A DNA stretch of 64,000 nucleotides from Gambelia wislizenii (Eukaryota; Chordata; Lepidosauria; Squamata; Crotaphytidae), in the NCBI GenBank assembly GCA_030847615.1, contig JAUMIR010000001.1, forward strand, positions 165,265,001-165,329,000. The letters are read 5' to 3'. Both the position numbers and the translations under genes were made by a program. The notes beneath the pieces are model-generated. The model was given only the letters and a program-made list of their open reading frames with translations, had not been told where the DNA came from and searched no databases. Below are positions 10,276 through 20,767 of the stretch, one piece after another (the stretch's first letter is position 1; every line of letters begins with the position of its first letter).

Positions 10276-10375
10276 ATGTTGTTCAGTTGATTTCCATATT
10301 GGCCATCAGGTGGTGTCCATGTATACAGTTGCTTGAAGAATGTGTTTATGACGAACAAACTGTTGGCCTCACAAA
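10276..10375 (-). mobile_element. BovB/RTE-type LINE, endonuclease-side segment (3 of 3)
   Basis: Sequence after the hAT duplication (ccatcaggtggtgtccatg, atacagttg...) continues the same LINE towards its endonuclease on the minus strand. The similarity fades near 10375, so the 5' end is truncated or decayed. Confidence 0.6.
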
Positions 10376-11304
10376 ATGGGGGCAGGTGTGGTGTAATAAT
10401 CACACACACTTCTATATCCTGTTTGGGCTCAAACCCCAAACAGGTTTTGATGGAGGTGAAAGAGAGTATTACTCCCAAATTGACAGTTTTTCAGCTATTT
10501 AGTGCCTGTAGGATGAGGGAAAGAAGGGATGTGCTCTCTCCCTGATCAGAATAGGTCCTCCTGGTGTTAAAGATTCACTAATTAGAACAAAGAGAGATGA
10601 GGCTGAAGGTACTGTGATTGAACAGTCATTATCCTGGGTATACATGTGTTTGCTTTGCACGCTATCCTATTTGCTCAACATGATTTGCAAGTTTTTGAAT
10701 CATTTCAAAAATCTGAAAAAAATATGTTTGGGGCCAAGGGTGGTGTAGCAATCACATACATTACTTTATACTCCTCCTCCTGTCAAAAACATGTTTGATC
10801 ACTTGTGGCAGCAGGCTGAGTGCACGTCATTAGCAAAAAAGTCCTTCATCACTCCACTCATCATTTGTGTACATTATAAGTAATGCACACATTTCAGAGG
10901 CTTTTAATCATAGGATACTTTTTATAAGCTATGTGTGTTCCACACTGAAATACAAGACTAGATGTTTTGATCTAGCAATTACTTTCAGTGATGCAATAAA
11001 TATTCAGATTAAATTCCTCAAAAGAAGACCATGTGCCAGCTGGCAGGCAAAATGGAAATGGATGGGGGACCTCTATTATGAGGTGTTAATATGTGTATCT
11101 CTGTGTATCATAGTGCATGTTGGATATTGAATGAGTTTGTTAAAAACTAAGCATTTCCCTATTAGGAACAATCCAGTTGTCTTGATTCTAATCAAATCCT
11201 GCTACCGTAATTAAAATAATAAAGGAATTAAAAATCTGCCATTAATTTATTGTAACTGGAGCTTAGTAAAGTATATGAAATTTGAGAGCATCCAGTTATC
11301 AATG
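10376..11304. other. Non-coding DNA, no feature recognised
   Basis: Short overlapping frames exist on both strands at 10263-10545, but they partly read antisense LINE sequence and carry no motif. The rest is AT-rich with nothing I can name. Confidence 0.55.
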
Positions 11305-11547
11305 CAATCGGCCCTCTGTATCCACAGATTCTGCATCCACGGATTCAACCACCCATGGCTTGAAAATATTCCCCCCTTAAAAAAGATTTTTTTTAAAAAA
11401 TCCAAAAAGCAAACTTTGATTTTGCCATTTTATATAGGGAAACCATTTTACTATGCCACTGTATATAATGGGATTTGAGCATCCATGGATATTGGTATCC
11501 ACCGCGGCTTCTGGAACCAAACCTCAGTGGATACCAAGGGCCTACTA
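11305..11547. mobile_element. Tigger-like MITE (about 240 bp)
   Basis: The left end is CAATCGGCCCTCTGTATCC. The right end inverts to TAGTAGGCCCTTGGTATCC. The right flank is TA; the left TA has mutated. The body contains the family hallmarks 'ggattcaaccacccatggct' and 'atgggatttgagcatccatg'. The same family recurs at 60829-61066 and 62284-62504. Confidence 0.85.
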
Positions 11548-12689
11548 TAGTGTGTAACAAGGCTTTATTTTCTTGTTAAGCATGTTCTCATTGTATCATA
11601 CGCATGCATTTTAGCAACAGTAGCAAGGTAGTACCACAGTAGTAAATGGTAAATGTCTACCTGAATGATTAGCTAACTAAAGCTTTAATCTGTGAATAGC
11701 TACTTTAATCTGCATGGAATTTTTAAAATTGATACAAGTGCCATAAGTACAGTTCCAGGACCATTTGGGCTACAAGTAACCACAACACACACAGGAAGTT
11801 GGCAGGGCTGGTCTTATTATCAGGCAAAGTAAAGCAACAGATGGCCATTATGGTGTGGGGGAGTTGTGGTGAGGTACTGGAGGACAGAGTTGTGTGTACT
11901 AGACACCCTGCCCTCATTCTTCTATGTTAGCCCACGTCCCTCAGGTGTGAAGGACATTGTGATGCCAAGAGTGTTGAAATAAGGTGTGATAGACAGAAAG
12001 GTGAGCGAATGGGAGTATGAAAGGAATGAATCCCAGAGCAGGAGAATGGAATGAGAGGGGTTTCTGTATGTTTGAAGTGATGCACGGCAGTTAGCCAGGA
12101 GTTGAGTTGAGACTAAGACCATGATTGGACTGGAGCAGAAGGCTCCATGTGTGTGCTGTGTGTTTGAGGTTTTAATTTAACAAGATTGTGTGCAAGGGGT
12201 TGGAAGTCTGAATGAGAAGGCTGATTGAACAAAGAGTGAATGACCCTGATGGATAACGGAGGATATTATAAAGATCCAAGAATAATCTGTGCTAGGACTT
12301 TTAAGTTGGGTTATTATTAAGAGTGGTTACTGAAAAGTGATAGTCTGCTCAGACAGTGAACCATTATAAGCACAAGATTTCCAAGTTACTGTTCATCTTA
12401 TTCCCTTTAATAAAGTTACCCTATGTTGTTTGATCAACTACAGACTCTTGGCCATTCATTCAACCTATAGAGTAAAAGGCATGCTACCAAAGAAATGCAA
12501 TCCATACATTTGGGATAAAAGGTACAACCCTGGGTTCAGGTAGAAGGAATTAAGGGAACCATAGAAGCTGAGGCGGTAGTATCAGAGGGTGAAGGCAGAC
12601 AAGCTGATCACTGAGGTAAAGGGGGCTGGCGCTTTGGGGTTTGCTTTCAACCACCTTGTTGTGAGGTGTCACATAAGGTTCAACTGTTT
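11548..12689. other. Non-coding DNA, no feature recognised
   Basis: I see no protein similarity or paired termini. An AATAAA with an LTR-like look (tttaataaagttaccc) lies at about 12408 but no matching ends were found. Confidence 0.5.
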
Positions 12690-12836
12690 TGTGAGATATT
12701 TAGCCTTCTCTGTCAGAGAGCTCTGGTGTTGTACAACAAAGTACAAATCCCAGGATTTCATAGGATGAAGCCATGATAGTTAAAGTGGTGTCAAACTACA
12801 TTATTTCTGCAGTGTGGCAGCAGCCTATGTTGCTTG
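12690..12836. mobile_element. Right half of a fold-back MITE
   Basis: It ends in cattatttctgcagtgtggc then agcagcct, the right arm of the palindromic MITE that is complete at 27430-27655. The shared core is 'ttagccttctctgtcagaga' and 'caaatcccaggatttcata'. The left terminus is missing. Confidence 0.7.
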
Positions 12837-13229
12837 TTAATCAGATCATAGGTTTTTTTTTTTTAATGATTTCTAATTTTAAAAACCCTACAGGTGTTAC
12901 ATTCTGCCTTTCTCACACAAGATTATGCTTGTCATGAAACATGGATACAACATTTAAAATGGTGTTTTATTCCTTCATAATTATTGTTTTATTTGTGTGC
13001 AAATTTATGCAGAATTAATCAAGTAATCTCCCAAAGACTCATACAATTAATTTGTTCTGTTTAATTAGAGGTGATAATCCTAATATCCCTCTCACACACT
13101 TTTCTACGTAAAGAAGGATGAAAAAAATAGATAAGGATATATTATGCAGGAAGAAAGATAAGGATGCATTATGAAATAGGATATGAATAGTTAGCGGCTT
13201 CAAATCACCCAGGAAGGTAAAATTAAGTT
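12837..13229. other. AT-rich non-coding DNA
   Basis: Nothing recognisable apart from a poly-T run near 12854. Confidence 0.55.
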
Positions 13230-14085
13230 TCCTAACAATTTGATCTTACAAAAGGGAGTGTTTTTAGAAGGTTGGAACACATTGGTTTGCATCTCTGTAC
13301 CTGTGCAGCCAAAGGCTGGCTGCTGTGGGGGAGGAGGTGGTTTGATGGCCTCCCCAAACAGAGGCCGGAATGTCTTGTACTTGGTGCTTTTGCGCCAAGC
13401 AGCAGAACACGTGATGGGGGCGAGGTGAAGAGGGCATTTAAGAGGCCCTCCTGTGCCTCTTTCTTACCATTCTCGTGACCCACCTGACCACCCTCAGTGC
13501 TGTGTAAGTATATCTAGTTGCTTTGGGGGTGGGATGAATTTTTTCCCCTTTTGGCAGGCAGTTTTTTGCCTACACCACACTATAGCTGCTGGAATGGATT
13601 AATTGGCTCGAGTTGGGTCAGTAAATAGACTGGCATTTTGGCAGGTAACGGGGAGAATTTTATAGTCTGGTGTACACCTTGGCATCCTTTTGGTGAAGGG
13701 TTGGGCTCTAGAACTGCCTCCACAGATTCTGGAACCTAGGAGGTGGAGAAGGAGTCTGCCCATGGGACTGGCCTGGGACCTTGCTCTCTCTTATAAAATC
13801 TTGGGAGGGAGCAAACTGGGTTAGCCTTCCAGAAAAAGACAGTCTGGGGAGCAACCCCATTAATTTGGGATTGTCCTTGGGGTCAGGTGTTACACCCAAG
13901 GGAAGGCTGAGGAGGTAGTCACTGGGATGACACCTGGGTGTCAGCTCGACCTGCAACCAGGTTGCTTCCCCTCTTTTGCTCATCCTCTGATTGTTGCATT
14001 TAAATCGGTTTAGGTCAAATAAAGTGGCCCCTTCAAAACCCAATTTTCTGTTTCTGGTTTTGTTATTTCAGGGTTGGTCATCAGT
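13230..14085 (+). other. Possible degenerate solo LTR or unclassified repeat
   Basis: The stretch is richer in GC than its flanks. It has a TATA-like catttaagaggccctcctgt near 13434 and an AATAAA at 14018-14023, about 590 bp apart, the spacing expected of an LTR promoter and polyadenylation site. I did not find clear TG/CA ends, a target duplication or a second copy. Frames at 13232-13483 and 13708-14043 (minus) show no known domain. Confidence 0.3.
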
Positions 14086-14552
14086 GGACAGCTCCTGCCT
14101 CCCTTGAGAACTTGTACATGTGGGGATTTAGGAAACTACTCTTGCTCTACTTTGTATTCTGGAAGAGTTGATAGTCACAAATTGGCTGCCTCCTACACAT
14201 CTCTGGATAGGCTGCAGTAGCTGTATTCAGCTTCCTGGCATTTGCTGTAGAATATAGAGAAATATTTGTCATTCTTTCGTTATGACCAACAGTTCACACA
14301 AATACATTTCTTTGTATCATCATGCAAGGCGTAGTTTGTAATTTCAAACTAAGAACAGTCACCAATGGTGGAGGAATGGGGGCAAAGATAACTGTTTCAG
14401 GGATTTCATGAAAACTTCAGGTCAATGAAAGGTCTCCTTATGAGCCCTGGTATTATAAAGTCTGGAATGGAAATTTGTCTTTTTGATTGTATGCTCATAT
14501 GCAGCACCATCTTATTTGGTTTTTAGATTGATATTTATTTTTCTGTTCAGAA

Positions 14553-14681
14553 GTGTCTGTTTCTTCATATGTATGCAAGCTGATTATTGGCCTTAGGTGT
14601 GCAGAATTTCAGCTGAGATCAACAGAAATTCTGCAGACCTAAGCCAATAATCAGCTTGCATACATATGAAAGAACAGACAC
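14553..14681. repeat. Long near-perfect hairpin (57-bp arms)
   Basis: The left arm 14553-14609 and right arm 14626-14681 are reverse complements with only a few differences and a 16-base spacer. The arms include catatgtatgcaagctgatt and its inverse. No target duplication is obvious. Confidence 0.9.
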
Positions 14682-14744
14682 CTGCTGACTTCAGGAAACA
14701 ATAAGGGTATTTATGTAGGCTATAGTTCAAAGGAACTGGCAAAA

Positions 14745-14840
14745 CCACCCCTGACTATTCTTTGCCTAATAAACCCCTATGAAATTCATGGGGTCGGCAT
14801 AAGTCAACAGACGCCTTGAAGACACATGTACACACACTAA
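14745..14840 (+). mobile_element. BovB-tailed SINE 3' fragment
   Basis: The segment ggcaaaaccaccc... ttgcctaataaaccc... 'ggggtcggcataagtcaaca' followed by 'gccttgaaga' and an AC-rich end matches the body and tail of squamate SINEs that use BovB machinery. The tRNA-like head is missing. Confidence 0.7.
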
Positions 14841-16879
14841 GCTACTGGAGTTCTTTTTATCTATGAATAAATTGTAGCTGCTGTGCTAAAGGAAACTCAG
14901 GGACTGCTCAAAGTTAGACACAGGCAGGTCTGGGGGTAGTTTGCCATAACTATGTGATTGGGAGCAATGCAATAATTGCAGAAAAAGCTGGTCCAAAATC
15001 TAGCAGGACTTATGCATTTAGGAATGTTCTTTGCCACTGAAATTGCTGAATTTTAAGTCCTTACTGGGGCTGGATTGTGTACTCTGTGTTTAGTATTTGC
15101 CCCCCCTTTTTTTTTCTTATGGAGGACAATGTAGCTCTTGTGCATATTTGAACTATCTGAATGGATTAAATTGCCTTGCTACTCTGTTGGCTATAGCAAT
15201 AATTGGTTTCCTTTAGCAGGATATCAAAATTACTAGAACTATTGTTATTATAGTTTCCTCATTAATTAACACCACTAATCATTAAAACTCTAAATAGCCT
15301 TTGGTTAATTTGCTGAATACATGCTGTGACCATCAAAATCTCATGGTTTTAACTTGCTACCCTTGAGAATCAGAAGACCTTTGGGAAAAGAAAAGAAAAG
15401 AAAAGAAAAGAAGAAAAGAAAAGAAAAGAAAAGAAAATACATTAATTCAGGGTTATACTTCCTAATCTCAAAGAAACATGGTCAATAGGCTATGAAAAAA
15501 TAAACCCCGCAATGGAGTGCAAATATAAAGATTAAAGCAATCCATTTTCTGCTCTTAATCTACACTGGTTGGCTCCGGATCAACACAAGCATATCAGAGC
15601 CAGAAGAAGCTTAATTCCCCTACTTCCTCTACAACTCTGCTAGTTTCACTCTCCCTCAGGCCGCTCTGAGGGTTGGGACTCAGCTAAATGGTATGGGCTA
15701 CCATGCAGGGGACTGGAGAGGAAGGGAGAAATCTCTGAAAACCATTAGGGGTAAACTCCACAATGAAATGTATGTATTTCATCATCAGCCTGTGGATCCT
15801 TACCAGAGGCTCAGTAAATGTAGGCTTGCAAAATAAATATTCAGTAAGATCAGCTACTGAGATGAGAACAGCACCTGGCCAAAGGAAAACCCATGGAGAT
15901 TTAGCCGTGATGTACATCCTAATTCTAGGGCCTGTTAGTATGCCCTACTACTGCCTCCTCACAGTATTTTATAACTGGAAACATTGGACACTTTTTGGGG
16001 TCAGGTTGGCTGGGGCAAACCCCAAGGGTCAGATGAAGGTCACATTGACCTGGGATGTGTCTAGAAATATGATGGTAAGAAAACCCAAATTATGATTATG
16101 TGGAAACCCCCTTAGTAAACACATTTGTTAAGGAGGTATGTGTTAATAGTTTCTTCCAGCCCTGGGTATTTCCGCAATGATTCAATCAAGCAATTAAGTG
16201 ACCATTTCTTAATCTATTCCTACAGAAATCTTTCCTATATCTTCTCCTGTCCAACCTTGTGAGGTTGTCACAAACCCACCAATTTCTATCTCCCATCAAT
16301 TAAAGTAATCAATGAGTTCTGCTTTCCTTTGTCTATCCTGTGGGAAAGCCATCCAGGCTTTGTCATAATCAGAGTACCCTTTCGGATATGAAATAGGGTA
16401 TTTTTAGGGTCCCCTAACAATAGTAAAGTGTGCCACAGACAGACACCGACACTCTGCTGAATTCTCTGCCACTCTCAGATGCCAGTCTGAGCACCTTTGC
16501 TGCACGGAACTCTTCTCTTCAAAACTGATAACTATTACTCTGTCTCCCAGGACCCCACTCTCTCTATCCAACCTCACCACCTTTCTTTCTAATAGTCTTG
16601 TATGGTTCTTAAGAGTGTATGTTTTGTATGCCAGCATGTCCCCTGTGTTATTTTCAATACAAATACTTTATTTCACTTTAACTGGAGTGCTCTCTACAGT
16701 TAGTACTGGTATACATAGATGAAAAGATCCTCGAAGTTGTCCTCCCCTTGCAGGCTTCCATTTGAGCTAATAATTCCTGCAGATAATAATAGAGATTTTG
16801 GCATCATGGATGGGGGTCTAAAGCACCTCCACCTCTTAGGGCAAGAGACCCTTAGGCTGCAATTCTAAATACACTAAGG
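14841..16879. other. Non-coding DNA with one microsatellite
   Basis: An (AAAAG)n run lies at about 15388-15437. A 110-residue frame at 15763-16095 has no recognisable domain and no supporting signals, so I do not call it a gene. Confidence 0.55.
15388..15437 (+). repeat. (AAAAG)n microsatellite
   Basis: Nine or so aaaag units with one interruption (aagaaaag). Confidence 0.95.
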
Positions 16880-17053
16880 CAGGGTTTCTCAACTAGATTC
16901 CCTGGAAATGTAGGGTTCCACAAGATATTGAGATTGAAAAAAAATAAACATTTATTTTTGAGCTGTAGATATAATAATTTTTAGGCAGGGGTTCCCTGAG
17001 ACCTGAAAATTGTTTCAAGAGTTCCACCAGGGTAAAAAGGTTGAGAAAGACTG
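16880..17053. mobile_element. hAT-like short MITE
   Basis: The left end CAGGGTTTCTCAACTAG and right end aaaggttgagaaagactg are inverted and match the common CAGNGTTTCTCAA hAT terminus. An exact 8-bp duplication is not visible, though ACTAAG occurs close to both ends (near 16873 and 17058). Confidence 0.65.
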
Positions 17054-17744
17054 CGTGACTAAGATGTTGAGTAACTGCTGCCAAGCAAAGATTGTTGAGA
17101 GCATGAATAGCAAGCTTTTCTGTCTGCTCTGTCCCCTCCATCTCTCTAGAAACGTTATAAGGACTGCTACAGTCTAGGCAACAGTACTGTCTACTGATAC
17201 CATTGAGAGTAAGTACAGTCGGCCCTCCTTATTTGTGGGCTCCAGATCTGTGGATTCAACCATCTGCAAATTTGAAAATATTAAAAAAACAACCCAGAGA
17301 TTCTTGCTGCAGCTAGGAGGCTGGAAAAGTTGGGCAGGATCTATAAGAGGGGGATTCATCCAGTACATTGGTCTGGGGCCCAGAGAGGCAAGGAGAAGCC
17401 CGTGAATTTCTGAGGGCCTCCACCCTAAAAACAAAAACAACCCTCACAGTCCCCTTCCATTGCATCATTTTACATGATTATTAAACATGTAGCTCTTCAG
17501 GTATTTTCTTGGCTTTTTACTCCATCCTGTCTATTTTTCCTATGAAACAAAATGACCATTTCACCTTGTGAAATGTGTTGTATTCATTTAAGACTTCTGA
17601 ATTCTGCTCGTTGATCATAGCTCACATTTACATTGTAACCAGGAAGGTGACCATTTCATTATATAACCTATATTTATTATGTATTTCAGGTCCAAATTTG
17701 ACAAGTTCTTTTTTAAAACCACCCATTTATAATATATTCTCATA

Positions 17745-18240
17745 AACCAGGATGGCAGAAATGACAGGAAAGGACAAAAAGAGAGGCAAGAAAAAAAGGA
17801 TAGCAGACACTCTACCAGGTAGGACTAACAGCACCTAATGCACTTCCTGCAGAAGACTCACCAGGCTTCTCTGTTTTGGAAGAATTAGAAGAAATTGTTG
17901 AAAGCCCAGTTTGTGACCCTCTAAGAAGGACCCTGATGTATTCACAAGTGAACCTAGTAAAGATACACTAGTAGAAAAGGAAAACATGGACTCAGATGTA
18001 GGAAATGCCCAATCAGTTGATATAAAGGCAAGTGAGATTCCTTTTTCCAATGTAAGCAAGGTTGAAGAAGAGCTACATTCTGATTGTTCTGACAGGAGGA
18101 ATGTTAAGTCAAGTGTTGGTCTTGGCATTGGTTGTATTACAAATACATTTCCTTCTCAAGTAGAAATAGAAAAATATGTTACCACATCTCACTACCTAAA
18201 CAATTCCCAAAGGACATAAACAATCAAGTTTTTCCAGAAA
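17745..18240 (+). pseudogene. hAT/ZMYM-type TTF zinc-finger protein, N-terminal part
   Basis: Open pieces start near an ATG at 17752 with a basic KDKKRGKKK stretch. They run with frameshifts and a stop at 17837 to an acidic linker at 17986-18219 (LVEKENMDSDV and onward). After a frameshift near 18200 the sequence reads FPKDINNQVFPESALKFWG, the conserved start of the TTF-type zinc-finger domain found in hAT-derived ZMYM-like proteins. The frame is then cut at 18317 by a TIR element. Family members bind DNA or act as transposases; this copy is dead. Confidence 0.65.
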
Positions 18241-18317
18241 GTGCCTTGAAATTTTGGGGGGAACTGATGGAGAGATAGAGAGACAGGTTTGTTTGGAGCC
18301 AAAAGAAAGAAGTGTTA

Positions 18318-19871
18318 CCGTATATTCCGGCGTATAAGACAAGGTTTGAGCTCTGAAAAATAGGCTCCAAAATCAGGGCTCGTCTTATACGCCGGATACA
18401 CTTTGCTTCACTCCGCCATCTGAACTCCTGCCTCTTTGCTCCCTTCGCAAATGGAGCAAAGAGGAAGGAGATCAGGCAGGGGGGTGAGGCAAAGTGCTTA
18501 TGGTTCATTCGCCCCCCCCTCTGCCTTTTCCCCCTTTGGGGAGCAACCGAGGACAGAGGAGGGGGGCGAATGTTGCTGGAAAACCTCCCCTTCCAGCCAC
18601 CCTTCCACCCTCCCCGAAGCCCACTCCCTCCAGCGTCCTCCCTCCAGCCACCCCCCCTCCCCAAAGCCGTGATCCCACTCGAGATCGTGGCTTCAGGGAG
18701 GGGGTGGGTGGCTGCGAAGCCCCCTCCCTCCAGCCTCCCTTCTACCCTCCCTGAAGCCCCTCCCTCCAGCATCCTCCCTCCAGCCACCCCCCTCCCCAAA
18801 GCCATGATCCCGCTTGAGATCACGACTTCGGGGAGGGAGTGGGTGGCTGAGAACTCCCCTCCCTCCAGCCACCCTTCCACCCTCTCCGAAGCCCCTCCCT
18901 CAAGCCCCCCCAGCCAGCTGGCCATACTGCATTCCCCAACCCATGAGGAGGCTGGGCAGCCTCCTCGTGGGTTGGGGAATCGTGGGAGGAGGGTGAACCC
19001 CTCCCAGCCACCTGGCCATCCTGCATTCCCCAACCCATGAGGAGGCTGGGCAGCCTCCTCGTGGGTTGGGCAATCGCGGGAGGAGGGAGACCCCCCCAGC
19101 CAGCTGGCCATCCCGCATTCCCCAACCCACGAGGAGGCTGGGCAGTCTCCTGTGGGTTGGGGAATCACGGGAGGAGGAAGCCCAGAAGGAGGGATCGGGG
19201 CTGTGCAGCCAAACGGGGCATCGTTGCCCCTTCTCACCACCTTCCTTGAAGGTGGGGAGAGTGAGCGAAGAGGGTCCGTTTAACTCTGCAGCCCCAATGA
19301 CTTCTTCTGGGCTCCCTTGATTCACTCCCTCTTCCTTGAAGGGGTTTGGCTCCATGGCCCTGTGTTCGGAAGGGAGCCCAGAAGGAGGGATCGGGGCTGT
19401 GGAGCCAAACGGGGCATGTTCGCCCCTTCTCCCCACCTTCCTTGAAGGTGGGGAGAGGGGGCGAATCTAGGGGTTTGCCACGGCCACCCCCGCTTCCCCT
19501 GCCTTGGTCCCCTTCGGAAAAGCCAAGACAGAGGGAAGGGGGCTGCTGAGGCAAACTGGGCATTTTCGCTCCTTTCCTCCACCTTCGAGTCAAGTTTGAC
19601 TGGAAGGTTGAAGAGAGGGGCGAATGCTGCGGCTGGCTGGCTGGGGGAGCCCTGCCAGCTGATCCTGTTCGCTTTCCCAACTCATGAGGAGATCCTCCTG
19701 AGTTGGGAAACAAAGAGGATCAGCTGGCAAGGCTCCCCCAGCCAGTCACCCAGCCAGCCAAATTGGGGTGGTGGTCTTATATGGCGGATATATGCCTAAG
19801 CCTAGATTTTTGGCTGGAAATTGGGGGTGGGGTCTTATACGCCCAGTCGTCTTATATGCCGGAATATACGG
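18318..19871. mobile_element. TA-flanked TIR element with GC-rich hairpin array
   Basis: The ends are CCGTATATTCCGGCGTATAA and its inverse, with TA on both sides (18316-18317 and 19872-19873). The GTATAAGAC/GTCTTATAC subterminal motif repeats inside each end (near 18380 and 19836). The interior is very GC-rich with repeated hairpins and no transposase. It interrupts the hAT/ZMYM-type coding sequence, which resumes directly after the right TA. A second element with the same ends lies at 34256-34928. Long frames on both strands (for example minus 18224-19240) are low-complexity translations of the array. Confidence 0.85.
18655..19170. repeat. Tandem GC-rich hairpins
   Basis: Hairpins of the form ccccaaccca... 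gaggaggct / agcctcctc... tgggttgggg occur at 18934-18977, 19028-19070 and 19120-19162, spaced 94 and 92 bp. A second type, ccctccccaaagcc...ggcttcagggaggg, occurs at about 18655-18705 and 18790-18837. A related hairpin at about 19675-19712 uses cccaactcatgagga. Confidence 0.85.
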
Positions 19872-19873
19872 TA

Positions 19874-20112
19874 TATTGCTTGCCATGTTGACTTTTCTGG
19901 CACACCACTAGTGCTTCAGTTTCAAAGTCTTTACTGGTATCACCTGAAGATTGGCCAGCTAGTGTAAAGTGGAGAAAACAAAGTGTTAGGGTCTCAGAAC
20001 ATCAAAGGAACAATAGTCACAAGAAATGCTATATAGCTTGGAGAGAGCTTCAAATATGTTTTTCATCTGGGAAAGGAGTTGACTCTTCATTAGAAGCAAC
20101 AGTCTGAACTGA
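19874..20112 (+). pseudogene. hAT/ZMYM-type TTF zinc-finger protein, C-terminal part
   Basis: The frame continues the interrupted domain: a CLPC-like cysteine pair, then EDWPASVKWRKQ, VRVSEHQRNNSHKKCYIAWREL and SSGKGVDSSLE. This matches the conserved order of the TTF-type zinc finger of hAT/ZMYM-like proteins (Cys pair, DW, HE...SHKK, WREL). A stop follows near 20106. It resumes right after the TIR element, which shows the insertion order: protein first, TIR element later. Confidence 0.75.
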
Positions 20113-20690
20113 AGCACTGAAATGGCACAATGTTTTGAAGTGTATAAGCCCCCACCGCAGGGCCTGAAAACAGTCCTATTCTGCCTTGCAAAATCTCTCT
20201 CGGAGGCCCTCGAGGTGGGGGCTGCCATGCAGGTAATACCGCAGGGCACCCATCTGTGCGTTCATGTTCCTGCCAGTCACCAGGCAGTGTTGGTGAGGGT
20301 CCAGACCCATCTGCCCAGCAGGGAAGCAGGAAGGTGGTCCAGGGAAGTGACAGCCGGTGCCAGGCAAATGGGTCTCCCGCTGCCGTCCAACATGCAGGAC
20401 TGGAACATGCACATAGGTTTTCCAGGGGCAGATCATGAGGTAGCCTGGGGTGAGGACAGTGCCTGAGGCCAGGGGTGCACAGCTCAATGTATTCCCACAT
20501 TTGCACTTGCAGTGGCCTGCCATGAGCAGTGTCACCTGTTGCTGCTGCTGTGGTTGCAAGTCCTGCATGAAGTCCTGCATGAAGAGCTCGGCCACACAGC
20601 TGTGCCATGGGCTGGGCAGGTAGGATGCCATGAACTGGAAGAGGTGGTGGTGGGCATTGCGCAAGTAATGTTGTGGGGGTGCACATATAA
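20113..20690. other. GC-rich stretch of unknown origin
   Basis: Open frames exist on both strands (226 residues minus at 20090-20770, 175 residues minus at 20176-20703, 114 residues plus), as expected from high GC. None shows a domain I know. It lies just inside the right Tigger-like end, like the GC-rich cargo of the other TIR elements here. Confidence 0.5.
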
Positions 20691-20767
20691 GACTGTTGAG
20701 CATTCATGGATTTTGGTATCTGTGGAGGGTCTTGGAACCAATCCCTGTGCATACAGATGGCCAACTG

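Larger units (their letters stand above)
17216..20767. mobile_element. Tigger-like TIR ends enclosing foreign DNA
   Basis: The left end CAGTCGGCCCTCCTTATTTG is flanked by TA at 17214-17215. The right end, on the minus strand CAGTTGGCCATCTGTATGCA, is flanked by CA. The right subterminal part (gagcattcatggattttggt) is typical of this MITE family. Between them lie a decayed hAT/ZMYM-type coding region, a GC-rich TIR element (18318-19871) and a GC-rich stretch at about 20112-20690. Whether both ends belong to one element is inference. Confidence 0.55.

Noticed and set aside
13230..14085. Firm call of an endogenous retroviral LTR
   Set aside because: Only a TATA-like site and an AATAAA are visible; no TG/CA ends, no TSD, no second LTR, and no gag or pol nearby. 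Kept as a low-confidence repeat.
18224..19240. 338-residue minus-strand open frame
   Set aside because: It is a Pro/Gly/Trp-rich periodic translation of the GC-rich hairpin array inside a TIR element; long frames occur on both strands and in several phases there.
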